Notes under the pieces: generated by a model | The model's database searches: none | Told to the model about the DNA's origin: nothing | The model's input: only the letters and a program-made list of their open reading frames with translations | In this document: positions 24,993 to 35,937 of the stretch, one piece after another | Numbering within the stretch: position 1 is the stretch's first letter | Layout: every line of letters starts with the position of its first letter | Source: Motilibacter peucedani | GTDB taxonomy: Bacteria > Actinomycetota > Actinomycetes > Motilibacterales > Motilibacteraceae | NCBI RefSeq assembly: GCF_003634695.1 | Contig: NZ_RBWV01000010.1 | Span: 434,001-498,000 of the forward strand | DNA length: 64,000 nt | Reading direction: 5' to 3' | Translations under genes and position numbers: made by a program

Positions 24993-25901
24993 GTGCCGCC
25001 ACTGCGCGAGCGCGCGGCGCTGGCCGCCTACTCGCTGGGCTGGGCGGTCACGCGACGGGCGCCGGAACGTGCCGCGTACGCCGTGTTCGACGTCGTCGCG
25101 GACCTGGCCACCCGCCGCGGCGGGAAGGGCGTCGAGCGGCTGCGCGCCCACCTGGCGCGCGCCCGGCCGGACGCAGGGCCGGCCGAGCTCGACGCGCTCA
25201 CTCGCGCCGCGATGCGCTCCTACCTCCGCTACTGGTGCGACGCCTTCCGGCTGCCGGGCTGGGACCGCGCCCGGGTGCTCGACCGGGTCGTCGCCGTCAA
25301 CCAGGACTTCTTCGTCGACGCGATGCGCTCCGGCGGCGGCTTCGTCGGCGCGCTGCCGCACATGGGCAACTGGGACCACGCGGGCGCCTGGGCGTGCGCT
25401 GTCGGCGGGCCGGTCGCGAGCGTCGCCGAGCGGCTGCGCCCCGAGGAGCTCTTCGAGCGGTTCGTCGCCTACCGCGAGCGGCTCGGGCTGCGCATCCTGC
25501 CGCTGACGGGCGGGGGCAACGTCGTCGCCGAGCTGCGTACGTGGCTGCGCGCCGGCAACGGCGTCTGCCTGCTCTGCGACCGCGACCTCACCGCCAGCGG
25601 GGTGGAGGTCACGCTGCTGGGGGAGCCGGCGCGGCTGGCCCCCGGCCCCGCGCTGCTCGCGCTCCAGACCGGCGCGCCGCTGCACCCGATCACCGTCGCC
25701 TACGCCCCTGGCGCCCGGGCCGGTGCGCACGGCATCGTGATCACGTTCCACCCGGAGGTGCCGGTGCCGGCCACCGGGACGACGCGGGAGAAGGTGACGG
25801 CGATGACCCAGGGCGTGGCCGACGCCTTCAGCGCGGCGATCCGCGAGCGGCCCGAGGACTGGCACATGCTGCAGCGGGTCTTCAGCGCGGACGCACCGTG
25901 A
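24993..25901 (+). CDS. PIM lipid acyltransferase (PatA-like)
   Basis: 302 residues of the LpxL/HtrB-type acyltransferase family. The catalytic H-x4-D box is PHMGNWDHAG (about residue 126), with a second conserved block LLCDRDLTASGVEVTLLGEPARL and LQTGAPLHPI. Placed between pgsA and pimA it should add a fatty acyl chain to mannosylated phosphatidylinositol at the inner membrane face. GTG at 24993; its stop overlaps the pimA start. Confidence 0.88.
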   Translation: MPPLRERAALAAYSLGWAVTRRAPERAAYAVFDVVADLATRRGGKGVERLRAHLARARPDAGPAELDALTRAAMRSYLRYWCDAFRLPGWDRARVLDRVVAVNQDFFVDAMRSGGGFVGALPHMGNWDHAGAWACAVGGPVASVAERLRPEELFERFVAYRERLGLRILPLTGGGNVVAELRTWLRAGNGVCLLCDRDLTASGVEVTLLGEPARLAPGPALLALQTGAPLHPITVAYAPGARAGAHGIVITFHPEVPVPATGTTREKVTAMTQGVADAFSAAIRERPEDWHMLQRVFSADAP

Positions 25902-27058
25902 GGGTGGGGCTCGTCTCGCCCTACGCGTGGGACGTCCCCGGCGGCGTGCAGTTCCACATCCGCGACCTCGCCGAGCAGCTGCTCTCGCTCGGCCACGAGG
26001 TCTCGGTGCTGACGCCCGCCGACGAGGACACCCCGCTGCCCGACTACGCGGTGTCCGCCGGGCGCGCGGTGCCGGTGCCCTACAACGGCTCGGTGGCGCG
26101 GCTCGCGTTCGGGCCGGTCTCGGCCACGCGCGTACGCCGGTGGCTGGGTGCCGGCGACTTCGACGTCGTGCACGTGCACGAGCCCGCTTCGCCGAGCCTG
26201 TCGCTGGTCACCTGCTGGGCGGCCTCCGGCCCGCTGGTGGGGACCTTCCACACCGCCAACCTGCGCTCGCGCGCCTACTCGGCGTTCTACCCGCTGCTCT
26301 ACCCGGCGCTGGAGAAGCTCTCGGCCCGCGTGGCCGTCAGCGAGGACGCGCGCCGCACCGTCGTCGAGCACATCGGCGGCGACGCGGTCGTCATCCCCAA
26401 CGGCGTCTACGCCGACCGGTTCGCCGACGCGGCGCCGCGGCCCGAGTGGGCGGGCGCCGGGGGCACCGTCGCCTTCCTCGGCCGCCTCGACGAGCCGCGC
26501 AAGGGCCTGCCGACCCTGCTCGCCGCGTGGCCGGCGGTCGTCGCAGCGGTGCCGGGTGCCCGGCTGCTGGTCGCCGGTCGCGGCGACGCCGACGAGGCGC
26601 GCGCCACGCTGCCCGACGGCGTGCGCGCCTCCGTCAGCTTCCTCGGCCAGGTCAGCGAGGCCGACAAGGCGCAGATGCTGCGCACCGCCGACGTCTACGT
26701 CGCCCCCAACACCGGCGGCGAGAGCTTCGGCATCGTGCTGGCCGAGGCGATGGCGGCCGGCGCCGCGGTCGTGGCGAGCGAGCTCGACGCCTTCTCGCGG
26801 GTCCTCGACGACGGGCGGGCCGGCGTGCTCGTGCCGGTCGAGGACGCGGCCGCGCTCGCCGCCGCCGTCTGCGGGCTGCTGGTCGACCCGGCCCGGCGCG
26901 CGGCGCTGCAGGAGACCGGATCGGCGGTCGTCCGCCGCTACGACTGGTCAGTGGTCACCGGGCAGGTGCTCGCGGTCTACGAGACGGTGACCGCCGGGGC
27001 CGGGCACGTGCGGCCCGACGAGCCGCGCGCCGCCGACCGCCGGCGCGGGCGGCGCTGA
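25898..27058 (+). CDS. pimA: Phosphatidylinositol alpha-mannosyltransferase
   Basis: 386 residues, a GT-B fold GT4 enzyme that puts the first mannose on phosphatidylinositol. The acceptor loop SPYAWDVPGGVQFHIRDLA and nucleotide-sugar motif GRLDEPRKGLPTLL are typical, with NTGGESFGIVLAEAMAAG as the E-x7-E block. GTG at 25898 overlaps the acyltransferase stop (GTGA). The last 25 residues are Arg/Asp-rich and look disordered. Confidence 0.92.
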   Translation: MRVGLVSPYAWDVPGGVQFHIRDLAEQLLSLGHEVSVLTPADEDTPLPDYAVSAGRAVPVPYNGSVARLAFGPVSATRVRRWLGAGDFDVVHVHEPASPSLSLVTCWAASGPLVGTFHTANLRSRAYSAFYPLLYPALEKLSARVAVSEDARRTVVEHIGGDAVVIPNGVYADRFADAAPRPEWAGAGGTVAFLGRLDEPRKGLPTLLAAWPAVVAAVPGARLLVAGRGDADEARATLPDGVRASVSFLGQVSEADKAQMLRTADVYVAPNTGGESFGIVLAEAMAAGAAVVASELDAFSRVLDDGRAGVLVPVEDAAALAAAVCGLLVDPARRAALQETGSAVVRRYDWSVVTGQVLAVYETVTAGAGHVRPDEPRAADRRRGRR

Positions 27059-27594
27059 TGCCCGCGCTCGAGGAGCTGGCGGCGCTGGTCGTGCTGGCCG
27101 GGGTGCTCGCGTGGTACCTCACCTACACCGCCGGCCGGCTCGACCGGCTGCACGGCCGGGTCGAGGGCGCGCGGGCCGCGCTCGACGCCCAGCTGGTGCG
27201 CCGGGCGACCGTGACCCTCGAGCTCGCGGGCTCTGGGCTGCTCGACCCCGCGAGCAGCGTGCTGCTCGCCGACGCCGCGCACTCGGCCCGCGTCGCCGGC
27301 GACGCCGAGCGCGAGCTCGCCGAGTCGAACCTGTCCCAGACGCTGCGGGCGGCGCTCGACGACGACGCCGTGCAGGCGCTGCGCGAGGAGGAGGGCGGCG
27401 ACGAGGTGCTCGCCGACCTCGCGGCCTGCGCCATGCGCGTACGCCTGGCGCGCCGCTTCCTCAACGACGCCGTCCGCGCCACCGGGGTCGTGCGCGCCCA
27501 GCGCGTCGTGCGCTGGGCGCGGCTGGCGGGCCGGGCGGCCGCGCCGGCGGGGTTCGAGATGGACGACGAGCCGCCCCCGGCGCTCGAGGTCTGA
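27058..27594 (+). CDS. LemA-like membrane-anchored protein
   Basis: 178 residues. An N-terminal helix ([17 protein letters not shown]) leads into [32 protein letters not shown], which closely follows the start of the LemA helical core (N-terminal span, then R-V-x-x-A-x-x-x-L-D-x-Q-L-x-R-R). The rest is helical. Function of LemA proteins is not known. The ATG shares its A with the pimA stop, so it belongs to that operon. Low third-position AT supports coding. Confidence 0.7.
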   Translation: MPALEELAALVVLAGVLAWYLTYTAGRLDRLHGRVEGARAALDAQLVRRATVTLELAGSGLLDPASSVLLADAAHSARVAGDAERELAESNLSQTLRAALDDDAVQALREEEGGDEVLADLAACAMRVRLARRFLNDAVRATGVVRAQRVVRWARLAGRAAAPAGFEMDDEPPPALEV

Positions 27595-27621
27595 GCAGGC
27601 TGCGGACACCGGCGCGCGGAC

Positions 27622-27627
27622 TACGAT
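27622..27627 (+). promoter_or_regulatory. -10 box before pdxS
   Basis: TACGAT, 44 bases before the pdxS GTG, leaving a leader of about 37 bases that contains the GGAAGG ribosome site. Confidence 0.4.
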
Positions 27628-27670
27628 GGAGGCCCAGCCCCGTGCCGCCCCACCCCGGAAGGTCGTCGTC

Positions 27671-28612
27671 GTGACCGAGCTCAACCAGCCCTCCTCCGCC
27701 TCTCCTGACGCCGCCGGCGGGAGCGCCGAGAGCGGTGTGGGCACCGCCCGGGTCAAGCGCGGCATGGCCGAGATGCTCAAGGGCGGCGTGATCATGGACG
27801 TCGTCACCCCCGAGCAGGCCAAGATCGCCGAGGACGCCGGCGCCGTCGCCGTCATGGCGCTCGAGCGGGTGCCCGCCGACATCCGCAGGCAGGGCGGCAT
27901 CGCCCGCATGAGCGACCCCGACATGGTCGAGGGCATCATCGGGGCCGTCTCCATCCCGGTCATGGCGAAGGCCCGCATCGGCCACTTCGTCGAGGCCCAG
28001 GTGCTCCAGTCGCTCGGCGTCGACTACATCGACGAGTCCGAGGTGCTCAGCCCCGCCGACGAGGCGCACCACATCGACAAGTGGGCGTTCACCGCCCCCT
28101 TCGTCTGCGGTGCGACCAACCTCGGCGAGGCGCTGCGCCGCATCACCGAGGGCGCGGCCATGATCCGCAGCAAGGGCGAGGCCGGCACCGGCAACGTCAT
28201 CGAGGCCACGCGCCACATGCGCCAGATCCGCGCCGACATCCGCCGGCTCGCCACCCTCGACGAGTCCGAGCTCTACCTCGCGGCCAAGGACCTCCAGGCC
28301 CCGCACGCGCTGGTCGCCGAGGTGGCGCGGCTGGGCAAGCTGCCGGTCGTGCTGTTCACCGCCGGCGGCATCGCGACCCCCGCCGACGCGGCGATGATGA
28401 TGCAGCTCGGCGCCGAGGGCGTCTTCGTGGGCTCCGGCATCTTCAAGTCCGGCGACCCGGCCAAGCGCGCCGAGGCGATCGTCAAGGCCACCACGTTCCA
28501 CGACGACCCCGACGTGATCGCCAAGGTCTCGCGCGGGCTCGGCGAGGCCATGGTCGGCATCAACATCTCCGAGCTGCCGGCGGACCAGCGCTTCGCCGAC
28601 CGCGGCTGGTGA
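27671..28612 (+). CDS. pdxS: Pyridoxal 5'-phosphate synthase subunit PdxS
   Basis: 313 residues. A (beta/alpha)8 enzyme that builds PLP from ribose 5-phosphate, glyceraldehyde 3-phosphate and ammonia. Seen: [18 protein letters not shown], the catalytic Lys in [14 protein letters not shown], the second Lys in [12 protein letters not shown] and phosphate loops [12 protein letters not shown] and FVGSGIF. An N-terminal extension of about 20 Ser/Ala-rich residues precedes the core. GTG at 27671 with GGAAGG eight bases before. Translationally coupled to pdxT. Confidence 0.96.
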   Translation: MTELNQPSSASPDAAGGSAESGVGTARVKRGMAEMLKGGVIMDVVTPEQAKIAEDAGAVAVMALERVPADIRRQGGIARMSDPDMVEGIIGAVSIPVMAKARIGHFVEAQVLQSLGVDYIDESEVLSPADEAHHIDKWAFTAPFVCGATNLGEALRRITEGAAMIRSKGEAGTGNVIEATRHMRQIRADIRRLATLDESELYLAAKDLQAPHALVAEVARLGKLPVVLFTAGGIATPADAAMMMQLGAEGVFVGSGIFKSGDPAKRAEAIVKATTFHDDPDVIAKVSRGLGEAMVGINISELPADQRFADRGW

Positions 28613-29238
28613 CCGGCGCCTCCACCTCGCGGCCCGAGATCGGCGTCCTGGCACTCCAGGGCGACGTCCGCGAGCACGTGCGCGCGCTCGAGGCGGCCGG
28701 TGCGCGGGCGGTGCCCGTGCGGCGGCCCTCCGAGGTCGAGGCCGTCGACGCGCTCGTGCTGCCCGGAGGCGAGTCGACCACCATGTGGCGGCTGGCGCGC
28801 ACGTTCGACGTGCTCGAGCCGCTGCGCGCCCGCATCGCGGGCGGCATGCCGGCCTACGGCTCCTGCGCGGGCATGATCCTGCTCGCCGACCGGGTGCTCG
28901 ACGGGGTCGAGGGCCAGGAGACCTTCGGCGGGCTCGACATCACCGTCCGGCGCAACGCGTTCGGCCGCCAGGTCGACTCGTTCGAGGCCGACGTCGAGGT
29001 CGACGGCGTCCCCGGCGACGCCGTTCACGCCGTGTTCATCCGGGCGCCGTGGGTCGAGCAGACCGGTCCGGGCGTGCAGGAGCTCGCCCGCGTCAAGGGC
29101 GGCGCCGCCGACGGTAGGATCGTCGCCGTCCGCGGCGGGCCCACCCAGGGGCTGGTCGCGACCTCGTTCCACCCGGAGCTGACGGGCGACCTGCGCGTCC
29201 ACGCGCTGTTCGTCGACGTCGTCCGCCAGAGCCTCTAG
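28609..29238 (+). CDS. pdxT: Pyridoxal 5'-phosphate synthase glutaminase PdxT
   Basis: 209 residues. Class I glutaminase that feeds ammonia to Pdx[14 protein letters not shown] starts the fold, LPGGESTTM forms the oxyanion region, the nucleophile is Cys in YGSCAGMIL, and His/Glu lie in [12 protein letters not shown] at 28609 overlaps the pdxS stop as GTGA. Confidence 0.95.
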   Translation: MTGASTSRPEIGVLALQGDVREHVRALEAAGARAVPVRRPSEVEAVDALVLPGGESTTMWRLARTFDVLEPLRARIAGGMPAYGSCAGMILLADRVLDGVEGQETFGGLDITVRRNAFGRQVDSFEADVEVDGVPGDAVHAVFIRAPWVEQTGPGVQELARVKGGAADGRIVAVRGGPTQGLVATSFHPELTGDLRVHALFVDVVRQSL

Positions 29239-29267
29239 TCCAGCAGAAGGGCCGGTGAACCCGCGCG

Positions 29268-30020
29268 ATGAGCGGCCACAGCAAATGGGCGACCACCAAG
29301 CACAAGAAGGCCGTCATCGACGCGAAGCGCGGCAAGCTCTTCGCCAAGATGATCAAGAACATCGAGGTGGCGGCCCGCACCGGCGGGGGTGACCCCGCGG
29401 GCAACCCCACGCTCTTCGACGCCATCCAGAAGGCCAAGAAGTCCTCGGTCCCCAACGACAACATCGACCGCGCGGTCAAGCGCGGGTCGGGCGCCGAGGC
29501 CGGCGGGGCCGACTACGCGACGATCATGTACGAAGGCTACGCCGCCGGCGGGGTCGCGGTGCTCGTCGAGTGCCTCACCGACAACCGCAACCGCGCGGCC
29601 GCAGACGTACGCATCGCCTTCACCCGCAACGGCGGGTCCATGGCCGACCCGGGCTCGGTGTCCTTCATGTTCAACCGCAAGGGCCTGGTCGTCGTGCCGA
29701 AGGTCGACGGCCTGACCGAGGACGACGTTCTCCTGGCGGTCATCGAGGCCGGCGGCGAGGAGGTCACCGACGACGGCGAGCAGTTCGAGGTCGTCTGCGA
29801 GGCCACCGACCTGGTCGCCGTGCGCACCGCGCTGCAGGACGCCGGCATCGACTACGACTCGGCCGACTCGACGTTCCTGCCCACGGTCAAGGTCGAGCTC
29901 GACGAGGAGGGCGCCCGCAAGGTGTTCAAGCTCATCGACGCCCTCGAGGACAGCGACGACGTGCAGGACGTCTACGCCAACTACGACGTCTCGGACGAGG
30001 TCATGGAGGCCGTGGGCTGA
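29268..30020 (+). CDS. yebC: YebC/PmpR-family protein
   Basis: 250 residues. [28 protein letters not shown] is cut short here as [13 protein letters not shown]...KLFAK, the invariant start of the family, and [25 protein letters not shown] and the acidic C-terminus follow. YebC proteins act as DNA-binding regulators or, in recent work, help translation of proline stretches. It sits in the usual place before ruvC. Confidence 0.94.
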   Translation: MSGHSKWATTKHKKAVIDAKRGKLFAKMIKNIEVAARTGGGDPAGNPTLFDAIQKAKKSSVPNDNIDRAVKRGSGAEAGGADYATIMYEGYAAGGVAVLVECLTDNRNRAAADVRIAFTRNGGSMADPGSVSFMFNRKGLVVVPKVDGLTEDDVLLAVIEAGGEEVTDDGEQFEVVCEATDLVAVRTALQDAGIDYDSADSTFLPTVKVELDEEGARKVFKLIDALEDSDDVQDVYANYDVSDEVMEAVG

Positions 30021-30072
30021 GGCGACACGCCGTGCGTCGCGCGGACGGCCTCGTTCTCGTCGGCGGGCGCGC

Positions 30073-30078
30073 TAGCGT
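30073..30078 (+). promoter_or_regulatory. -10 box before ruvCAB
   Basis: TAGCGT, 40 bases before ruvC, in the 97-base gap after yebC. The leader carries GGAGA as ribosome site. Confidence 0.4.
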
Positions 30079-30117
30079 ACGCAGTCGAACAGGCGTTCGG
30101 CTGGACGGAGAGATGGC

Positions 30118-30630
30118 GTGCGTGTGCTGGGCGTCGACCCCGGGCTGACCCGGTGCGGCATCGGCGTCGTCGAGGGCGTGCCCGGACGGCCGCCGGTGCT
30201 CGTGGCCGTCGGAGTGGTCCGCACGCCGCCCGACGCCGGCATCGGCGAGCGGCTGGTCCTGCTCGAGCAGGGCATCGAGGCGTGGCTCGAGGCGCAGCAG
30301 CCCGAGGCGGTCGCCGTCGAGCGGGTGTTCAGCCAGCACAACGTCCGCACCGTGATGGGCACCGCCCAGGCCAGCGCCGTGGCGATCACCGCCGCCGCCC
30401 GCCGCGGGCTGCCGGTCGCGCTGCACACCCCGAGCGAGGTCAAGGCGGCGATCACCGGCTCGGGCCGGGCCGACAAGGAGCAGGTGGCGACGATGGTGAC
30501 GCGCGTGCTGCGCCTGGCGGCCGCTCCGACGCCCGCCGACGCGAGCGACGCGCTCGCGCTGGCCATCTGCCACCTGTGGCGAGGTCCGGCCCAGGCGCGG
30601 CTCGCCGCGGCGCTCGGAGGCCGGCGGTGA
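30118..30630 (+). CDS. ruvC: Holliday junction resolvase RuvC
   Basis: 170 residues. Cuts Holliday junctions with RuvAB. The catalytic acids are in [26 protein letters not shown] and the C-terminal [15 protein letters not shown] start with GGAGA six bases before. Its stop overlaps the ruvA start. Confidence 0.96.
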   Translation: MRVLGVDPGLTRCGIGVVEGVPGRPPVLVAVGVVRTPPDAGIGERLVLLEQGIEAWLEAQQPEAVAVERVFSQHNVRTVMGTAQASAVAITAAARRGLPVALHTPSEVKAAITGSGRADKEQVATMVTRVLRLAAAPTPADASDALALAICHLWRGPAQARLAAALGGRR

Positions 30631-31241
30631 TCGCCAGCGTCGCCGGTACGGTGTCGCGCCTCACGCTCGACTCCGCGGTCGTCGAGGTGGGCGGGGTGGG
30701 CCTCGCCGTGCGCTGCACGCCCGCGACCCTCGCCGACCTGCGGCTGGGGGAGCCTGCGCGGCTGTCCACCCACTTGGTCGTCCGCGAGGACGAGCTCACG
30801 CTCTACGGGTTCGCCGACGACGACGAGCGCGCGGTCTTCGAGACGGTGCAGACCGTCTCGGGCGTCGGCCCGCGGCTCGCCCAGGCGATGCTCGCCGTGC
30901 ACAGCCCCGACACCCTGCGCCGCGCGGTCGCCGCCGAGGACCTCACCACGCTCATGCGCGTCCCGGGCATCGGCAAGAAGGGCGCCCAGCGGCTCGTGCT
31001 CGAGCTGCGCGACAAGCTGGGCGCGCCGGCCGACGCTGCCGCCCCCGTCCCCGTCGGCGCCGAGCCGGCGTGGCGGGTCCAGCTCGCCGAGGCGCTGACC
31101 GGGCTCGGCTACGCCGCGCGCGACGCCGAGGCTGCCCTCGACGCGGTGGCGCCCCAGGCCGACGAGGCGCTGGCGGAGGGCCGCACGCCCGACACCGCGG
31201 CCCTGCTGCGCGCCGCACTGCGCGGGCTGAGCCGGGCGTGA
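30627..31241 (+). CDS. ruvA: Holliday junction helicase subunit RuvA
   Basis: 204 residues. The OB-fold ([25 protein letters not shown]) is followed by helix-hairpin-helix motifs ([29 protein letters not shown]) and a C-terminal UBA-like domain that touches RuvB ([23 protein letters not shown]). GTG start within the ruvC stop (GTGA). Confidence 0.96.
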   Translation: MIASVAGTVSRLTLDSAVVEVGGVGLAVRCTPATLADLRLGEPARLSTHLVVREDELTLYGFADDDERAVFETVQTVSGVGPRLAQAMLAVHSPDTLRRAVAAEDLTTLMRVPGIGKKGAQRLVLELRDKLGAPADAAAPVPVGAEPAWRVQLAEALTGLGYAARDAEAALDAVAPQADEALAEGRTPDTAALLRAALRGLSRA

Positions 31242-31248
31242 GGCGCCG

Positions 31249-32310
<1,062 letters not shown>

Positions 32311-32312
32311 CC

Positions 32313-32318
32313 TAGACT
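32313..32318 (+). promoter_or_regulatory. -10 box before yajC-secDF
   Basis: TAGACT two bases after the ruvB stop and 61 bases before yajC. It suggests the secretion genes can be read independently of ruvCAB. Confidence 0.4.
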
Positions 32319-32378
32319 CCTCGCCGGCGAGCCGCAGGCCGTCGTCCGATCGCTGCACCTCCCGGAGGCGTCCCCCTC

Positions 32379-32699
32379 GTGCGTGGCCTGGCCAACCTGC
32401 TTCCGCTGCTGCTGATCGCAGGCGTGTTCTGGCTGCTCGTGCTGCGCCCGGCACAGGCCAGGCGCCAGCAGGCCGCGCAGGTGCAGGCCGAGCTCGCGCC
32501 CGGCGCGCGCATCGTGACGACCTCGGGGCTGTTCGCCACCGTCCTGGCGGTCGAGGGCGACGTGATGCTGCTCGAGACGGCGCCCGGGGTGACCAGCCGG
32601 TGGGCGCGCGGCGCCCTGGGCCGGGTGCTCGACCCTGACGACTCCCTCCACCCCGACGACCGGCTCGACCCCGACGACCCGCCGCCCGACGGCGGCTGA
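32379..32699 (+). CDS. yajC: Preprotein translocase subunit YajC
   Basis: 106 residues. One N-terminal membrane helix (LLPLLLIAGVFWLLVLRPAQARR) and a small soluble domain with PGARIVTTSGLFATVLAVEGD, the family pattern. Accessory part of SecDF-YajC. GTG start with GGAGG upstream. The tail is a run of Asp/Pro repeats (DPDDSLHPDDRLDPDDPPPD), which is unusual and probably disordered. Confidence 0.9.
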   Translation: MRGLANLLPLLLIAGVFWLLVLRPAQARRQQAAQVQAELAPGARIVTTSGLFATVLAVEGDVMLLETAPGVTSRWARGALGRVLDPDDSLHPDDRLDPDDPPPDGG

Positions 32700-32840
32700 C
32701 GGCGGCTCAGGGCGCGGCGGCGTACGACGCCCCGGCGCACTGCGTCACACTGTCCTGATGTGCCCACCGGCGAGAGCCGGTGGCGAACGGTCGGCCTCGA
32801 CGGTCGCGGCCGATCCCGACGACGTGCAAGGAGACGACCG

Positions 32841-34700
32841 GTGGCGAAGAGCCAGCAGTCGCGCAACATGAGCCCCGGACGGGCTCTCGCGCTCATGGCC
32901 CTCGTGGTCGCCGTGCTGTTCGGGGCGATCGGCATCGGGGTCGCCACGAGCGACGACCGCGGCTGGACCCCGAAGCTGGGCCTCGACCTCGAGGGCGGCA
33001 GCACGCTGACGCTGACCCCGCTGCCCGGCCAGGGCAGCAAGGTGACGACGGACAACATCAACGAGGCCGTCAGCATCATCAGCCAGCGCATCAACGCCTC
33101 GGGCGTCGGCGAGAGCGAGGTCACCAGCCAGGGCACCGGCTCAGGGCGCAGCATCGTCGTCTCGGTCCCCGGCAAGCAGAACAACAAGCTGCTCGAGGAC
33201 GCCGCGCGCACCGCCCAGCTGCGCATCCGCCAGGTGCTCGTGCAGACCTCGGCCGCCGCGACGCCGGCGACGAGCACGGAGCCCAGCGCCGCGGCGACGC
33301 CCGTGCCGAGCTCCTCGGAGACCGCCGGCTCGTCCGCCTCGCCCTCGCCGTCCACCAGCACGCAGGGCCGCACCGTCTCGCAGGGCCTGCTCTCCGCGGC
33401 GGCCGCCGCGACGCCGGCGTCCTCCGCCGCAGCGACGCCCGCGTCCTCTGCCGCCGCGACGCCCGCAGCGACCCCTGGCGCGACGCCCGCGCCGTCGCCC
33501 GGGGCCACGGTGACCGCCGACGAGGTGCAGAAGGAGCTGTCGGCCTACGCAAAGCAGCTCGCGACGCAGTACGCCGCCGGCACCGACGTGACCGCGCAGC
33601 TGCAGGCCGCGCCGTGCCCGCCCGGCAACCGGATCGACCCGACGTACGACTCCGAGAACGACCCGGTCATCGCCTGCGACGGCGCGCAGAAGTACCTCCT
33701 GGCCAAGGCCGACCTGGTGGGCCGCGACATCAGCGACGCGTTCGGCGAGCCCGAGACCAACTCCCAGGGCCAGTCGCTGAGCAGCTGGCAGGTGAGCCTC
33801 AACTTCACCGGCTCGGGCTCGAAGAAGTGGAGCGCGCTGACCAAGCGCGTGGCCGCGCTCACCGGCACTGCGAAGCCGAACCTGATCTCCATCGAGCTCG
33901 ACGGCGGCATCATCTCGACCGCGACGGTCGAGCAGCAGCTCTCCGACAACTCGCGCATCACCGGCTCGTTCAGCGCGTCGGAGGCCAAGACCCTCGGCCG
34001 CCAGATCAAGTTCGGCGCGCTGCCGATCTCGTTCGCGCCCGGCAACGTCCAGACGATCTCGCCGACCCTCGGCAACGACCAGCTCACCGGCGGCCTGCTC
34101 GCGGGCGGCATCGGGCTCGCGCTCGTCGTGCTCTACTCGCTGCTCTACTACCGCGGGCTCGGGCTGGTGAGCGTCGCGAGCCTGGCCTGCTCGGCGCTGG
34201 TGACCTACGGGATCATCACCTTCCTGAGCAACCAGCAGGGCCTGGCGCTGAGCCTGTCGAGCATCGCCGGTCTCATCGTGGCCATCGGCATCACCGCCGA
34301 CTCGTTCATCGTCTACTTCGAACGACTGCGCGACGAGGTCCGCGAGGGCCGCACCCTGCGCGTGGCGGTCGAGACCGGCTGGACCCGCGCCCGGCGCACG
34401 ATCCTGACGGCCGACTTCGTCTCGTTCCTCGCCGCCGCCGTGCTCTACGTGCTCTCGGTCGGCAGCGTCCGCGGCTTCGCCTACACCCTGGGCCTCACGA
34501 CGATCGTCGACGTCATCATCGTGTTCCTCTTCACCAAGCCACTGGTCACCCTGGCTGCGCGCAGCTCGTTCTTCACCGGCGGCCACCCGTGGTCCGGGCT
34601 CGACCCGCGCAGGCTGGGTGCGAAGCCCAGGCCGGCCGCCCCCGTGCGCACCCGCCCGCGCGCCACCGACCCCAGCACCGTCCGCGGACAGGAGGCCTGA
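32841..34700 (+). CDS. secD: Protein translocase subunit SecD with a low-complexity insert
   Basis: 619 residues. Uses proton flow to help pull exported proteins out. TM1 near residue 20, then GLDLEGGSTLTL, then about 85 residues of Ala/Ser/Thr/Pro (roughly 137-221) with repeated AAATPA, then the rest of the periplasmic P1 domain, and six membrane segments ending with the SecD-SecF hallmark GIGLALVVLYSLLYYRGLG and VAIGITADSFIVYFERLRDEVREG. The insert is much larger than I expect in SecD. GTG start with AAGGAG six bases before. Confidence 0.94.
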   Translation: MAKSQQSRNMSPGRALALMALVVAVLFGAIGIGVATSDDRGWTPKLGLDLEGGSTLTLTPLPGQGSKVTTDNINEAVSIISQRINASGVGESEVTSQGTGSGRSIVVSVPGKQNNKLLEDAARTAQLRIRQVLVQTSAAATPATSTEPSAAATPVPSSSETAGSSASPSPSTSTQGRTVSQGLLSAAAAATPASSAAATPASSAAATPAATPGATPAPSPGATVTADEVQKELSAYAKQLATQYAAGTDVTAQLQAAPCPPGNRIDPTYDSENDPVIACDGAQKYLLAKADLVGRDISDAFGEPETNSQGQSLSSWQVSLNFTGSGSKKWSALTKRVAALTGTAKPNLISIELDGGIISTATVEQQLSDNSRITGSFSASEAKTLGRQIKFGALPISFAPGNVQTISPTLGNDQLTGGLLAGGIGLALVVLYSLLYYRGLGLVSVASLACSALVTYGIITFLSNQQGLALSLSSIAGLIVAIGITADSFIVYFERLRDEVREGRTLRVAVETGWTRARRTILTADFVSFLAAAVLYVLSVGSVRGFAYTLGLTTIVDVIIVFLFTKPLVTLAARSSFFTGGHPWSGLDPRRLGAKPRPAAPVRTRPRATDPSTVRGQEA

Positions 34701-34701
34701 C

Positions 34702-35937
34702 ATGTCGAGGCTCGGCAACATCGGCAACGGCCTCTACCGCGGCGAGGTCTCCTACGACTTCGTCGGCAACCAGAAGCGCTGGTACGCGATCAGCGGGCTG
34801 ATCCTGCTGATCACCGTCGCGGCGCTCGTCTTCCACCCCCTCCAGCTCGGCATCGAGTTCAAGGGCGGCGCGGAGTTCCAGGTCAACGGGACCTCGTCCT
34901 GCTCGGTCGCCGACGCGCGAGCCGCTGCCTCCGACGTCACCGGCACCGAGGTCATCGCCCAGCGCATCGGCAGCGGCGGCTCGGCCAGCGTCCGGGTGCA
35001 GACCAAGGAGCTCGCGACGCAGGAGCTGCGCGTCGAGGTGCAGGAGGCGATCGCCAAGGCGTGCGGCGTCCAGGCCGACGACGTCAGCAGCAGCCAGGTC
35101 AGCGGCAGCTGGGGCGCCGACATCTCCAAGAAGGCGCTGCGCGGCCTGATCGTCTTCCTGGTGCTGGTGGCCCTCTACATGGCCGCCGCCTTCCGCGAGT
35201 GGAAGATGTCGGTCGCCGCCCTCGTCGCGCTGGCCCACGACCTCGTGATCACCGCCGGCGTCTACGCGCTCGTCGGCTTCGAGGTCACGCCCGCCACGGT
35301 CGTCGGCATCCTGACCATCCTCGGCTACTCGCTCTACGACACCGTCGTCGTCTTCGACAAGGTCCGCGAGAACACCGCCGGCATCCAGGGCGGCAGCCGA
35401 TACACCTACAGCGGCGCAGCGAACCTCGCGGTCAACCAGACCCTGGTGCGCTCGATCAACACCAGCGTCATCGCCCTGCTCCCCGTCGCGGGCATCCTGT
35501 TCGTCGGCGTCGGCATCCTGGGCGCCGGTGCCATGAAGGACATCGCGCTCGCGCTGTTCGTCGGCATCGCGGCCGGCACCTACTCCTCGATCTTCATCGC
35601 CACCCCGCTGCTCGCCGACCTCAAGGAGCGCGAGCCGGGGATGCGTGCGCTGGCCAAGCGGGTCGCGGCGCGCAACGCCGCCGTGTCGAAGGGCGCGCCG
35701 GCTGCGAGAGGTGGCGCGACGAGCGGCGCGGCCGCGCCGGCCCGCTCGGGCGGTGCCACGGCGCTGCTCGTCGACCCCGACGGCGAGGTGGAGCCGGTCG
35801 TGACCGACGCGGAGGCGCCCGTCGCGGAGCCGACCGCTCCGTCCGACGGTGCCGCACGCGTGCGCCGCCCGGCCTCTGCCGGCCAGCGCTCGCAGCCGCG
35901 GCGCAACGGCCCGAACCGACCGGGCAAGCGGCGCTGA
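34702..35937 (+). CDS. secF: Protein translocase subunit SecF
   Basis: 411 residues. Six membrane segments; LGIEFKGGAEFQV in the first loop, TILGYSLYDTVVVFDKVREN and NQTLVRSINTSVIALLPV in the core are SecF signatures. A C-terminal tail of about 100 Ala/Pro/Arg residues extends beyond the core. ATG directly behind AGGAGG, one base after secD. Works with SecD at the membrane. Confidence 0.95.
   Translation: MSRLGNIGNGLYRGEVSYDFVGNQKRWYAISGLILLITVAALVFHPLQLGIEFKGGAEFQVNGTSSCSVADARAAASDVTGTEVIAQRIGSGGSASVRVQTKELATQELRVEVQEAIAKACGVQADDVSSSQVSGSWGADISKKALRGLIVFLVLVALYMAAAFREWKMSVAALVALAHDLVITAGVYALVGFEVTPATVVGILTILGYSLYDTVVVFDKVRENTAGIQGGSRYTYSGAANLAVNQTLVRSINTSVIALLPVAGILFVGVGILGAGAMKDIALALFVGIAAGTYSSIFIATPLLADLKEREPGMRALAKRVAARNAAVSKGAPAARGGATSGAAAPARSGGATALLVDPDGEVEPVVTDAEAPVAEPTAPSDGAARVRRPASAGQRSQPRRNGPNRPGKRR

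Noticed and set aside
22078-25002. Extension of the EF-G2 frame upstream to 25002
   Set aside because: The added N-terminus is antisense to pgsA and lacks domain content; the ATG at 24255 directly precedes the P-loop region.
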